Source: Bacteroides fragilis NCTC 9343
GTDB taxonomy: Bacteria > Bacteroidota > Bacteroidia > Bacteroidales > Bacteroidaceae
Assembly (NCBI RefSeq): GCF_000025985.1
Contig: NC_003228.3
Location: forward strand, 1,116,001 to 1,180,000
DNA: 64,000 nt
Direction of reading: 5' to 3'
Below are positions 16,669 to 25,674 of the stretch, one piece after another; position 1 is the first letter of the stretch; every line of letters begins with the position of its first letter. Below the pieces are notes generated by a model. The model had not been told where the DNA came from. It saw nothing but the letters and a program-made list of their open reading frames with translations, and searched no databases. Made by a program: the position numbers and the translations under genes.

Positions 16669-17868
16669 ATGGAACAGAAAACAAGAATTAAAGGAAACGT
16701 TCATTATGTGGGAGTTAACGACCGTAACAAGCACCTCTTTGAGGGAATGTGGCCTTTGCCCTATGGAGTTTCGTATAACTCTTATCTGATTGATGATGAA
16801 ATGGTGGCACTGATCGATACAGTGGATATTTGCTATTTCGAAGTATATCTTCGAAAAATCAGAAATATCATAGGCGACCGTCCTATCAACTATTTGATTA
16901 TAAATCACATGGAACCGGACCATTCAGGTTCTATCCGATTGATTAAGCAACACTATCCCGACATTGTGATCGTTGGCAATAAACAGACTTTCGGTATGAT
17001 TGAAGGTTTTTATGGTGTGACCGGCGAGCAATATCTGATTAAGGATGGTGATTTTCTCGCTCTTGGACGTCATAAACTGCGCTTTTACCTGACTCCGATG
17101 GTACACTGGCCGGAAACGATGATGACATTTGACGAAACAGATGGCATACTCTTCTCCGGTGATGGTTTCGGGTGTTTTGGTACGCTGGATGGCGGCTTCG
17201 TGGATACACGTATGAATATCGACCATTATTGGGGCGAAATGGTTCGTTATTATTCGAACATCGTCGGCAAATACGGTTCACCGGTACAGAAAGCTTTGCA
17301 AAAGTTGGGTGGACTTCCTATCTCGGCTATTTGTTCTACGCACGGTCCGGTATGGACTGAGAATATCACGAAAGTGGTAGGCATTTATGATAAACTGAGC
17401 CGTTATGACGCAGATGAAGGTGTGGTAATTGCATACGGCAGTATGTACGGTAATACCGAACAAATGGCAGAAGCCATTGCAGCTGAGCTTTCGGCACAGG
17501 GCATCAAAAACATTGTGATGCACAATGTCAGCAAAAGTAATCCCTCTTATATCCTTGCCGATATATTCCGTTATAAAGGATTGATTATCGGTAGCCCTAC
17601 TTACAGTAACCAGATTTTCCCGGAAGTGGAGTCGCTTCTGTCCAAGATATTGGTTCGTGAATTGAAAGGACGTTATCTGGGGTATTTCGGTTCGTTCACG
17701 TGGGCAGGTGCCGCCGTGAAACGTATGGCCGAGTTTGCAGAGAAAAGTAAATTTGAATTGGTCGGTGATCCTGTAGAAATGAAACAGGCCATGAAGGAGA
17801 TCACATATCAACAGTGTGAGAACCTGGCACGTGCTATGGCCGGCCGTTTAAAAAAAGACAGAGTATAA
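16669..17868 (+). CDS. FprA-family A-type flavodiiron protein
   Basis: Cytoplasmic flavodiiron protein that reduces O2 to water or NO to N2O and protects anaerobes from oxygen. The 399 residues have an N-terminal beta-lactamase-like diiron domain with the HMEPDHSG ligand motif, the SGDGFGCFG segment (Asp ligand) and STHGPVW (His ligand), then a C-terminal flavodoxin domain from about residue 255 with the FMN loop YGSMYGNTEQMAE. No rubredoxin domain is fused, so an external electron donor is needed. nagB follows 39 bp downstream. Confidence 0.94.
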   Translation: MEQKTRIKGNVHYVGVNDRNKHLFEGMWPLPYGVSYNSYLIDDEMVALIDTVDICYFEVYLRKIRNIIGDRPINYLIINHMEPDHSGSIRLIKQHYPDIVIVGNKQTFGMIEGFYGVTGEQYLIKDGDFLALGRHKLRFYLTPMVHWPETMMTFDETDGILFSGDGFGCFGTLDGGFVDTRMNIDHYWGEMVRYYSNIVGKYGSPVQKALQKLGGLPISAICSTHGPVWTENITKVVGIYDKLSRYDADEGVVIAYGSMYGNTEQMAEAIAAELSAQGIKNIVMHNVSKSNPSYILADIFRYKGLIIGSPTYSNQIFPEVESLLSKILVRELKGRYLGYFGSFTWAGAAVKRMAEFAEKSKFELVGDPVEMKQAMKEITYQQCENLARAMAGRLKKDRV

Positions 17869-17907
17869 GTTACCCCTAATTTATTAACCTGATAAAAACA
17901 ATCGAAC

Positions 17908-18720
17908 ATGAGACTAATCATTCAGCCGGACTATCAGTCCGTTTCTCAATGGGCGGCACATTATGTTGCTGCTAAGATCAAAGCTGCCAATCCCACTCCG
18001 GAAAAACCTTTCGTTCTGGGATGCCCCACAGGATCATCTCCACTGGGTATGTATAAGGCACTGATCGACCTGAATAAAAAAGGAATCGTATCGTTCCAGA
18101 ATGTTGTTACTTTCAACATGGACGAATACGTAGGACTGCCGAAAGAACATCCGGAAAGCTACTATTCTTTTATGTGGAACAACTTCTTCAGCCATATCGA
18201 CATCAAACCGGAGAACACGAACATTTTAAATGGAAATGCTGCCGATCTGGATGCTGAATGTGCACGTTATGAAGAAAAGATCAAATCGTATGGCGGTATC
18301 GACCTGTTTATGGGAGGTATTGGTCCTGACGGTCACATTGCTTTCAACGAACCGGGCTCTTCGCTGAGTTCTCGTACCCGTCAGAAAACACTGACAACAG
18401 ATACGATCATTGCGAACTCTCGCTTCTTCGACAATGATATTAACAAGGTTCCCAAGACTTCGTTGACTGTGGGAGTGGGTACTGTGCTTTCTGCCCGTGA
18501 GGTGATGATTATCGTAAACGGACACAACAAAGCACGTGCATTGTATCATGCCGTAGAGGGTGCCATTACACAGATGTGGACGATCAGTGCATTGCAGATG
18601 CACGAAAAAGGTATCATCGTTTGCGATGATGCTGCTACTGCCGAACTGAAAGTTGGTACTTATCGTTATTTCAAGGATATCGAAGCAGATCACCTCGATC
18701 CGCAGTCATTGCTGAAGTAA
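17908..18720 (+). CDS. nagB: Glucosamine-6-phosphate deaminase
   Basis: Converts glucosamine-6-phosphate to fructose-6-phosphate and ammonia in amino-sugar catabolism. The 270 residues include the phosphate-binding [36 protein letters not shown] with the catalytic Asp, and [17 protein letters not shown]. The length equals that of E. coli NagB. The gene follows fprA closely and ends in a strong hairpin. Confidence 0.96.
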   Translation: MRLIIQPDYQSVSQWAAHYVAAKIKAANPTPEKPFVLGCPTGSSPLGMYKALIDLNKKGIVSFQNVVTFNMDEYVGLPKEHPESYYSFMWNNFFSHIDIKPENTNILNGNAADLDAECARYEEKIKSYGGIDLFMGGIGPDGHIAFNEPGSSLSSRTRQKTLTTDTIIANSRFFDNDINKVPKTSLTVGVGTVLSAREVMIIVNGHNKARALYHAVEGAITQMWTISALQMHEKGIIVCDDAATAELKVGTYRYFKDIEADHLDPQSLLK

Positions 18721-18738
18721 TACAGGCATAAAAATAAA

Positions 18739-18778
18739 GAAGAGGATAGGCCGGAAGAACTTTTGGCTTATCCTCTTC
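18739..18778. terminator. Bidirectional terminator between nagB and the small lipoprotein gene
   Basis: GAAGAGGATAGGCC (18739-18752) pairs with GGCTTATCCTCTTC (18765-18778) with one G-T pair. It is followed by CTCTTT on the plus strand and a T-rich stretch on the minus strand, so it can serve both convergent genes. Confidence 0.75.
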
Positions 18779-18813
18779 TCTTTATCAGTCTGACACGAAA
18801 GTCTGTTGAGGAA

Positions 18814-19239
18814 CTAATCTTTCAGACCGTCTTTGATCCCTTCCATTGCTTTCTCACCTTTTTTAGCAGCCTTTTGCGCACCTTCTTTTACGTCTTTGGC
18901 TGCATCTTTGGCTGTATCTTTGACTTTCTCAAATGCATCTTTGGTGCTTTCTTTCATGTCATCTCCTATTTTCTTTAACTTTAGGGCAGCATAAGTGGAT
19001 TCCAGTTTTATCACTTCTCCTTTTTCGTCCGAAGTCATTTGTTTACTGAAGTTATTATAACTGTCTTTCAGTTTCGTAAATTGTTCGTCAGCCTTTTCCC
19101 AGTCGGCTTTTGTATAGTCTTGAGCGTTTTTCTGTACGCTTTCGATAAAAAGCTTAAAGCCCTCCAGATACGAATCTTTTGTTTGGCTGCATGCTGTGGC
19201 AATGGTCAGCACCAATGCAAAGAATAATACTTTTTTCAT
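18814..19239 (-). CDS. Small lipoprotein with a lysine/alanine-rich amphipathic tail
   Basis: Function not known. The 141 residues start with a signal peptide and a lipobox (TIATAC), continue with a helical region containing YTKADWEKADEQF, and end in repeats rich in Lys, Ala, Asp and Gly (KVKDTAKDAAKDVKEGAQKA), like the 11-residue amphipathic repeats of LEA or apolipoprotein-type helices. This fits an elongated helical protein tethered to the inner face of an envelope membrane. The ATG at 19239 is preferred; a TTG two codons upstream is unnecessary. Confidence 0.75.
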   Translation of the reverse strand: MKKVLFFALVLTIATACSQTKDSYLEGFKLFIESVQKNAQDYTKADWEKADEQFTKLKDSYNNFSKQMTSDEKGEVIKLESTYAALKLKKIGDDMKESTKDAFEKVKDTAKDAAKDVKEGAQKAAKKGEKAMEGIKDGLKD

Positions 19240-19302
19240 AATCAAATGCTATTGTTTGGGTTTTATATACTAACACCCTGCATCTGAAAAATGTTTGATG
19301 GG

Positions 19303-19917
19303 TCAGGCCTCTTCCAGTTCCCCTTTTCCCTGCCGGACGATGGCGGCTTCTCCTTCAGTGCAGTTCACAACTGTCGAAGGTTCAATCCCTCCGATACCTC
19401 CGTCGATCACGAGGTCCACTACGTCACCGAGTTTTTCGTCGATCAGTTCCGGGTCAGTGACGTACTCTATGTCTTCGTGCTCGTCATGAGGCAACGTGGT
19501 GGTCATGATCGGAGCATCCAGCAGACGGGCAATTTCACGGATGATACTGTTATCCGGCATACGGATACCTACTTCTTTCCGGTTTCGAAAGATTTTGGGC
19601 AACCGGTTAGTTCCGTTCAGGATAAAAGTGAAAGGTCCGGGCAGGTTGCGTTTCATCAACTTGAAAATGTTGTTGTCCACTTTGGCATATTCACTGATGC
19701 TGCTCAGGTCATAGCAAATAATAGAGAGATTGTTTTTCTTCGGGTCAATCTCTTTGATCCGGCAGATGCGTTCGATGGCACGCTCCTTCAGGCCATGGCA
19801 ACCGATGGCATACATGGTGTCTGTGGGATAGATAATCAATCCCCCGTCGTTCAGTAGGTCTACAATCCGTTGCAGGTCCTGAGGATTATTATTTTTTTCG
19901 TAAAGTTTGAGTATCAT
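19303..19917 (-). CDS. Sua5/YciO/YrdC family L-threonylcarbamoyladenylate synthase-like protein
   Basis: Likely makes threonylcarbamoyl-AMP for the tRNA t6A modification, or is its YciO paralogue. The 204 residues include IYPTDTMYAIGCHGLKERAIERI, a KNNLSIICYDLSSISEYA segment where Sua5 has KxR, LPGPFTFIL, VGIRMPDN, and a closing STVVNCTEG. The altered KxR segment points toward YciO rather than Sua5 proper. It lies upstream of the small lipoprotein gene on the same strand. Confidence 0.85.
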   Translation of the reverse strand: MILKLYEKNNNPQDLQRIVDLLNDGGLIIYPTDTMYAIGCHGLKERAIERICRIKEIDPKKNNLSIICYDLSSISEYAKVDNNIFKLMKRNLPGPFTFILNGTNRLPKIFRNRKEVGIRMPDNSIIREIARLLDAPIMTTTLPHDEHEDIEYVTDPELIDEKLGDVVDLVIDGGIGGIEPSTVVNCTEGEAAIVRQGKGELEEA

Positions 19918-19964
19918 AATTGTCTGTTATTTATGCGAATCACTTCTCTCACTCCTGATTCACG

Positions 19965-22478
19965 TTATTTTATTTTCTTTTTAAGAAAATCGAGTGCCTT
20001 TTCTACGGCTTTCTCTTTTACCTTCTCCTTCACGGAGTCTTTGTTGGCCGTTGTAGCCGAATCCAGCCCGAGTTTTTTCCCGATTTCGCTGATTGCCTTG
20101 TCTGTCACCGCTTCCACTGCCTGATTGGTCATGCTTTTCGTATCCAGTGATACTTTGGGTGAGGAGAAAGTACCTCCTATTTTCAGGTCGAGGGTAGTCA
20201 GTTTGGCGATATCACCTGCCGATGCCGGTAATTTGATCTTTCCCGAATAGTCGATGGTTTGGTCGAGTCCTGTGCTTCCGGAAAGATTCATGACATAGTC
20301 ACCCAGTTTGATATCGAACGGCTTGGTAGATACTCTTCCGTCTTTGATGGTGAAATCCAGTGCCATATCTTTCACCTTCATCTCTTTGAGTTCAGGCTTC
20401 TTTACGGCTTCGGCTATCTGGTCGATTACTTTTACGCCGCTGAGGCTAAGATCTTGGGTCGAAAGGCTTCCGTTTCCCTGCATCGTATCCATGACAGGGC
20501 TCATCTGGTTGTCGAGTAAAGTCCGGATATGCATATTACCCGAAAAGTTGCCTTTCAGGTTTTCAAAGATAGGAGCCATTTGCTGCACCATATCCAGTTC
20601 TTTGTAAGCCTGTGCAAAACCGATATTTTCCATACGGAATCCTGTGTTCATTTCCGGCTTCTTCGGATCGGCGGTCGAATAGTATCCGTTCATAACGACA
20701 CTTCCTCCCATGGTGTTCATTGACAGATTTGTCATATCGACTTTTCCGTCTTTCACAATAAGTTTGCCATTCATGTTTGTAAAAGTCATCTTGTCAAATA
20801 ACACTTCTTTCAGGCCGGCATCCATCTGGAAGTCGATATTCTGCGGAACTTCGATCATACTGGCGGTTTCTTCGGTCGAAGATGCTTGTGATGTTTGGGC
20901 GGTACTGTCAGTTGTTGCCGTCATAAAATCGTTTAGATTCAGATGGTTCGACCGGACATTCAGGACACCTTTCAGTGTGCTCCCTTTAAGAGCATAGCCC
21001 ATATAGTTCTCGAACCGGCAGTCGGCAGTAAGATCATTCTTTCCGATGGCTACTGTCGTTTCACTGAGTTGCAGATATTTCGGAGTGAATGTGAACAGGG
21101 ATTTTTTTATTTCTACATCCGGCATCTCTTTCATTTTCAACTTCATATCACTGAGGGCAATGGTTCCCGAAGCGGAGAAACGATCGTATTGTTCCTTTTC
21201 GATGTATGACAGGTGTCCGGCCATTGTCATATCCGCACGAACAGTACCATTCAGCTCCATATCATCCAGCGGATAGACTTGCTTGATCATGCCCAGATTA
21301 AGTACCCCTTTGGCTTCGGCTGTAAAGTCCGGGTCGCTGACAGGTGTCTTTATGTCGGCTGTCAGACTAAACGGATTTTCCGCCAGTCGGAAACTGAAAG
21401 GATGTATGCTTATCTCGGTCAGGTCAATGTTACCTCCCGGATTCCGAACTTGTGCGTCGATGTTAATCTGATCGACTCCCGCCGGCAGGGATGGATATCG
21501 GAACATGGCGTTTTTTACAGCCAGTCGGACATCGAACTGTGGAACCGTGTCACCTTGCAGTATTCCTTTCGCTGTAGCTTCAAGAGTTGCTGTACCATCT
21601 GTTTTCAGATTCTTGAACTCTTTGGAATAAATGGCCGGTATCAGTGACAAGATTTCTTTGAATCCTATTTCGCTGGTGTTGAGTTTCAAATCCATGTCGA
21701 TAGCAGGGTCTTTCAACTCTATCCATCCGTCAATGCCGGCTTTAATGGCGTTCAGACGGAATTCGTTCTTTTTCAGTGTAAATTTGTTGTGTGCCAGATC
21801 GGCATCTACATCCATCTTGGCGTAGACGTTAGCTTGTGAGAGGAAAGGGATACCGTTCATTTTATAAGTCAGGGCTTCAGTTTCGGCTTCCAGGCTGAGT
21901 AAAGTCTGGTCGCTACCCAGATCACCCGAACAAAGCGCATTGAAATTGTGTATGTCGGCGTACATCGCGGACTGCCGGTCGTCATATACCACATTCATGT
22001 TTTTGATGACAAAACGCTGGAGTTTAATTCGGAAAGTAGAAGATTCACCACTTTCTTGGGTTTCGCCGGCAGTGGATGAATCGGGTTTCATGATATCCCA
22101 GTTAGTTTTTCCGTCAGGAAGTACGATGGCGTGTAACCGGGTGTTTTCAACAGCTACTTTGGATACATCGTATCCGTCATCTCCAAAAAGCGAAAACAGG
22201 TTAATAGCCGCTGTTACCTCGCCGGCCTTCACCAATGTGTCGTTTTCAAATTCTCCGGTTCCCTTCAGCCAAAAATCATTCAGGGTGACGGAAGCTTTGG
22301 GGAAATTGCGGAATAAGCTGATATCAAGGCTACTAAAATCAAAATGACCGTTAAGCATTTTGTTGCCTTCCGATTTTACGATACCTTCAATCTTGCCACG
22401 GAAGGCAAAGGGAAGGAGAAACATCAGTATCAGAATGACGCCGATGACGATTGCTGTAATTTTGAATCCTTTCTTCAT
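19965..22478 (-). CDS. AsmA-family envelope protein
   Basis: The 837-residue protein has an N-terminal signal anchor (MKKGFKITAIVIGVILILMFLLP), then a long periplasmic chain with AsmA-like N-terminal features (LNDFWLKGTGEF, NIDLTEISIHPFSF) and an AsmA_2-like C-terminal part (GNGSLSTQDLSLSGVKVIDQIA). Members are repeating-beta-groove relatives (AsmA, TamB, YhdP) thought to help lipids cross the periplasm. It ends with a Lys-rich segment (KVKEKAVEKALDFLKKKIK). The start at 22478 puts the anchor at the N-terminus; a frame reaching 22541 adds 21 residues without support. Confidence 0.88.
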   Translation of the reverse strand: MKKGFKITAIVIGVILILMFLLPFAFRGKIEGIVKSEGNKMLNGHFDFSSLDISLFRNFPKASVTLNDFWLKGTGEFENDTLVKAGEVTAAINLFSLFGDDGYDVSKVAVENTRLHAIVLPDGKTNWDIMKPDSSTAGETQESGESSTFRIKLQRFVIKNMNVVYDDRQSAMYADIHNFNALCSGDLGSDQTLLSLEAETEALTYKMNGIPFLSQANVYAKMDVDADLAHNKFTLKKNEFRLNAIKAGIDGWIELKDPAIDMDLKLNTSEIGFKEILSLIPAIYSKEFKNLKTDGTATLEATAKGILQGDTVPQFDVRLAVKNAMFRYPSLPAGVDQINIDAQVRNPGGNIDLTEISIHPFSFRLAENPFSLTADIKTPVSDPDFTAEAKGVLNLGMIKQVYPLDDMELNGTVRADMTMAGHLSYIEKEQYDRFSASGTIALSDMKLKMKEMPDVEIKKSLFTFTPKYLQLSETTVAIGKNDLTADCRFENYMGYALKGSTLKGVLNVRSNHLNLNDFMTATTDSTAQTSQASSTEETASMIEVPQNIDFQMDAGLKEVLFDKMTFTNMNGKLIVKDGKVDMTNLSMNTMGGSVVMNGYYSTADPKKPEMNTGFRMENIGFAQAYKELDMVQQMAPIFENLKGNFSGNMHIRTLLDNQMSPVMDTMQGNGSLSTQDLSLSGVKVIDQIAEAVKKPELKEMKVKDMALDFTIKDGRVSTKPFDIKLGDYVMNLSGSTGLDQTIDYSGKIKLPASAGDIAKLTTLDLKIGGTFSSPKVSLDTKSMTNQAVEAVTDKAISEIGKKLGLDSATTANKDSVKEKVKEKAVEKALDFLKKKIK

Positions 22479-22510
22479 AATTGCACTGGTTGTTAGGTTT
22501 ATAGTGATAA

Positions 22511-22542
22511 CAAAGTTAGTAATAAAAGACAAGAAGTCCAAG
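22511..22542 (-). promoter_or_regulatory. Promoter of the AsmA-like gene
   Basis: On the minus strand TAACTTTG (complement of 22511-22518), with CTTG (complement of 22539-22542) 20 bp upstream. Confidence 0.55.
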
Positions 22543-22598
22543 GTTATCGGGGATTATGTTTTACTGTATAGTCCTCTTTTAATAGGGCGAATCCATCT

Positions 22599-22689
22599 CA
22601 TCACAAATTATGCAGATTAACACAGATACTTTATATATTGACAATGAAATAAATTATTAATCTGTGAAGATCTGTGTAATCCTGTGGTG
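22599..22689. repeat. Long imperfect palindrome downstream of the PIF1-like gene
   Basis: The left arm 22599-22627 (ending AACACAGAT) and right arm 22660-22689 (ATCTGTGAAGATCTGTGTAA, then TCCTGTGGTG) are reverse complements with several mismatches and one gap, around an AT-rich centre. The arm words (CACAGAT, TCTGTGGTG) recur in the palindrome at 45631-45759, so these belong to one family. Confidence 0.7.
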
Positions 22690-22715
22690 AAATAGATTAC
22701 AGAAATAAACTTACC

Positions 22716-24716
22716 TTATTTCTTCTTTTTTCGTAGTTCCTCTGCTATACGCCATTGGATGGCTGCTTCTGTCTCTTTACCGACTTTTAATAATGCATCT
22801 CCGAAAAGTTCGTGTGCTCCGGGATGTTCAGGTTTCAGGCTAGTTGCTTTGTCGAGGTCTGATAAAGCCCCTTCTATGTTTTCTGTCTGCAGGCGAAGTT
22901 TGCCTCGGTTATAGAGTGCTTTGAACTCTGAAGGACGCAGGCTGACTGCCCGGTTCAGGCAATTCTCGGCATCGAAGAACTCTTTTTCGTTGAACAGCGT
23001 GATTCCTTTTCGTATCCAGGCGTCGATGTATTCGGGATAGAGCTCAATCGCTTTGTCATAATTGGCAAGGGCGGCCCGAACGTCATGCGCCTGAGTGATA
23101 CATTCGTTTCCCATTAGCAAATACTCTCGGGCATACTTTTGCAGGCTTTTTTTCTGTGCCTCCATTTGTGCTTGTAGTTTCCTTTTTTGTTCCCGCAATA
23201 GGTTGACGACTCCCAATTTCCTGCGAATTAATCTTCGGGCGGCAGGCTTTTCTATATCATAACGGGAATGAATGGCCAGGAAAAACTGCTCGAGGCATGT
23301 CTCGAAATCTCCTTTGTCGAAAGCACGGGCAGCTGCGGCATACTGCACATCGGCCTGTGCTTGTTTTAATGCTTTGTCGATGGCTTGCCGGTTGTTGAAT
23401 CTTCCGGAAAAACTGACAATCTCGGGACGGACAAAAATATCCGCGCGGCTGATAGGCTTTTTCAGTTGAATTCCTTCAAGCGATGTGCAACGGCTGAGAG
23501 CTACATAAGCTTGTCCGCCGGCAAACACTCCTCCGGTAAAGTCTATGACTACACGGCTAAAGGTCAAACCCTGGCTTTTGTGCACGGTGATGGCCCATGC
23601 CAGGCGGATGGGATATTGTGTGAAAGTACCCAGTTCTTCTTCCTCAATCTCCTTTTTCTCTTCGTTGTACTTGTAACGGATGTTGCGCCATGATTCCCGG
23701 TGGACATCACACTCTTTGCCATCATCGGTGATGACGTAGATGATACCGTCGTTGTCGATGCCGCTTACTACACCGATGGTACCGTTTACCCAACGGCGTT
23801 CAAAGTCATTTTTGATAAAGATGATTTGTGCTCCCGGTTTCAGGGTCAGTTCTTTTGAGGTGGGCAAGCTACTTTCGGGAAAGTCGCCGTTGATTTCGCC
23901 CTCAAACACTACAGGATCGCCGGGGAGTTCGGTAAGTTTCCGTTCATTGATGGTTTCTACCGTATCGCGGCGCGTAGCCAGAGTGATGTATAAATCTTCT
24001 TCCGAAGCATCAATTTGAGCGCCATAGCGGGTGTTGAGCAGCTGAAGGTCGGCTGCCCCTGCTGCTCCGCTCCGGATGTGGTCGAGTACACTGACAAAGA
24101 CTGCATCTGACTGACGATATACTTTCTGTAACTCGATAGATACCAATTCGATCTCGTTGAAGACCCGTGCCGAGAAAAAATAAGGAGTGGGATAGAAGCG
24201 GTTGATAATTTCCCGTTCATCCCCTTTGATTACCGGTTCAAGCTGGAATACATCGCCTACCAGTAAAACTTGTTTTCCTCCGAAGGGGTCGCGCAGATTA
24301 CGACTGTATACACGCAAAATGCGGTCTACGGCATCAATCATATCGGCGCGTACCATTGATATTTCGTCGATAATGACCAGTTCTACCTGTTCCAGCAATT
24401 TACGGTGTGGCTTGGTGTATTTAAAGAATTCATGGATGCGTCCCCGTTGCAAACTCAGATTCGGATCATCAGGAAGTAACGGATGAAAAGGAAGTTTGAA
24501 GAAGCTGTGCAGAGTGCTGCCACCGGCATTAATGGCAGCGATTCCGGTGGGTGCCAGCACGATGTGCTTCTTCTTGGTATTCTTACAGATGTATTTCAGG
24601 AAAGTAGATTTACCCGTTCCCGCTTTCCCCGTGAGGAAAACTGATTGACGAGTATACTGAATCAGATTCAGTGCATCCTGAAACTCCTTATTACCGGTGT
24701 CTATTGTAAATTCCAC
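22716..24716 (-). CDS. PIF1/RecD-like helicase with C-terminal TPR repeats
   Basis: Superfamily 1 ATPase of PIF1 type. The 666 residues carry Walker A GKAGTGKST near residue 32, APTGIAAINAGGSTLHSFF (motif Ia), LVIIDEISMVRADM (Walker B), and the late helicase motif WAITVHKSQGLTFSRVVID. From about residue 530 there is a Lys/Gln-rich helical linker followed by three to four TPR repeats (ALANYDKAIELYPEYIDAWI and similar). Helicase plus TPR is a common Bacteroidetes form; the TPRs suggest partner binding. The start is GTG at 24716, one base after the stop of the upstream Cof-type gene, so the two are translationally coupled. Confidence 0.88.
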   Translation of the reverse strand: MEFTIDTGNKEFQDALNLIQYTRQSVFLTGKAGTGKSTFLKYICKNTKKKHIVLAPTGIAAINAGGSTLHSFFKLPFHPLLPDDPNLSLQRGRIHEFFKYTKPHRKLLEQVELVIIDEISMVRADMIDAVDRILRVYSRNLRDPFGGKQVLLVGDVFQLEPVIKGDEREIINRFYPTPYFFSARVFNEIELVSIELQKVYRQSDAVFVSVLDHIRSGAAGAADLQLLNTRYGAQIDASEEDLYITLATRRDTVETINERKLTELPGDPVVFEGEINGDFPESSLPTSKELTLKPGAQIIFIKNDFERRWVNGTIGVVSGIDNDGIIYVITDDGKECDVHRESWRNIRYKYNEEKKEIEEEELGTFTQYPIRLAWAITVHKSQGLTFSRVVIDFTGGVFAGGQAYVALSRCTSLEGIQLKKPISRADIFVRPEIVSFSGRFNNRQAIDKALKQAQADVQYAAAARAFDKGDFETCLEQFFLAIHSRYDIEKPAARRLIRRKLGVVNLLREQKRKLQAQMEAQKKSLQKYAREYLLMGNECITQAHDVRAALANYDKAIELYPEYIDAWIRKGITLFNEKEFFDAENCLNRAVSLRPSEFKALYNRGKLRLQTENIEGALSDLDKATSLKPEHPGAHELFGDALLKVGKETEAAIQWRIAEELRKKKK

Positions 24717-24717
24717 G

Positions 24718-25503
24718 TCAGATGATCCCGAAATGTTTTAATGCTTTTTGTATTCCGTCTTCGTCTACAGAAGTGGTTATGTAGTCGGCGGTTTCTTTGA
24801 CATCGTCATTCGCATTGCCCATGGCTACTCCGATGGCTGCATGGCGCAACATACTGATATCGTTGCCTCCATCACCAAATGCCATTGTTTCTTCCTGTCC
24901 GATACCGAAATGGCGAATGATTTCATCTATTCCTTTTTGTTTGCGGATACCTTTAGCTACGATATCTGTAAATGCAGGAAACCAGCGTCCGGATTCGCAG
25001 TTCGGGAGTAAAGGCAATACCGTTTTCTCCTCTTCGGTAGTGATGAATGGGGTCATCTGAAAGATTTCGGCTTGCGTAGCCTCGGCTGTAGTTTGGATGG
25101 GCAGGATATCTACATGCAGGAAATCATGAAAGATTTCGTTAACCAGCTTGTTGGTATTGCAAACAGCTACGGTATGTTCGGCTACAAAGATACAGGGAAA
25201 GTTTCTCTCGTCCGAAAGTGCAGCCAGTGCCTTAACATCTTGTACCGGGATGGAATGTTTGTAAATCACCTCATCTTCAACGAAACAATACCCTCCGTTC
25301 ATGGTGATGTAGCCGTCTATCAGTTCCCGTTCCTGGAGGGCGGTGAGGTTGTTGATAATCGCTTTCGGGCGTCCGGTAGCGATGAATATCTTGATACCTT
25401 TAGCTTTTGCTTCGGCTATGGCTGCGAGGGTAGACGAAGGAATTTCGTGAGTGTTGAAACTAACCAACGTCCCGTCTATATCGAAAAACAGGGCTTTTAT
25501 CAT
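24718..25503 (-). CDS. Cof-type HAD-IIB phosphatase
   Basis: Likely sugar-phosphate or nucleotide phosphatase; cytoplasmic. The 261 residues show HAD motif I FFDIDGTLVSF, motif II IATGRP, Lys in the C-terminal part (IRKQKGIDEIIRHFGI), and motif IV GDGGNDISML. The C2B cap occupies about residues 85-185. The substrate is not predictable. It is the first gene of a two-gene operon with the PIF1-like helicase. Confidence 0.9.
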   Translation of the reverse strand: MIKALFFDIDGTLVSFNTHEIPSSTLAAIAEAKAKGIKIFIATGRPKAIINNLTALQERELIDGYITMNGGYCFVEDEVIYKHSIPVQDVKALAALSDERNFPCIFVAEHTVAVCNTNKLVNEIFHDFLHVDILPIQTTAEATQAEIFQMTPFITTEEEKTVLPLLPNCESGRWFPAFTDIVAKGIRKQKGIDEIIRHFGIGQEETMAFGDGGNDISMLRHAAIGVAMGNANDDVKETADYITTSVDEDGIQKALKHFGII

Positions 25504-25525
25504 ACGTCTTTTCTTTAATGGAGCA

Positions 25526-25533
25526 CAAATGTA
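25526..25533 (-). promoter_or_regulatory. Promoter of the Cof-type/PIF1 operon, -7 box
   Basis: Minus-strand TACATTTG, 23 bp before the ATG. Confidence 0.55.
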
Positions 25534-25613
25534 CTGAAAAAGCCTGATATAGAGTAACTGAATACCACAATGATGGTAAATTTTAACTGCTGTCTGCTAA
25601 AATAGCTCATTTG

Positions 25614-25628
25614 GTTTCATTATGAAAC
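25614..25628. promoter_or_regulatory. Palindromic operator candidate before the C-S lyase gene
   Basis: GTTTCAT (25614-25620), one T, ATGAAAC (25622-25628): a perfect 7+1+7 inverted repeat. It ends 10 bp before the -7 box at 25639, so a bound dimer would cover the -33 to -7 region and block transcription. No candidate regulator is adjacent. Confidence 0.55.
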
Positions 25629-25638
25629 AGATGAATTG

Positions 25639-25646
25639 TACATTTG
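25639..25646 (+). promoter_or_regulatory. Promoter of the patB-like/PLP operon, -7 box
   Basis: TACATTTG, about 29 bp before the ATG at 25675. The only TTTG upstream (25610-25613) is 25 bp away, so the -33 is poor, which suits a regulated promoter. Confidence 0.6.
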
Positions 25647-25674
25647 CAGGCTGAACCTAAAAATAGAACCCTAT

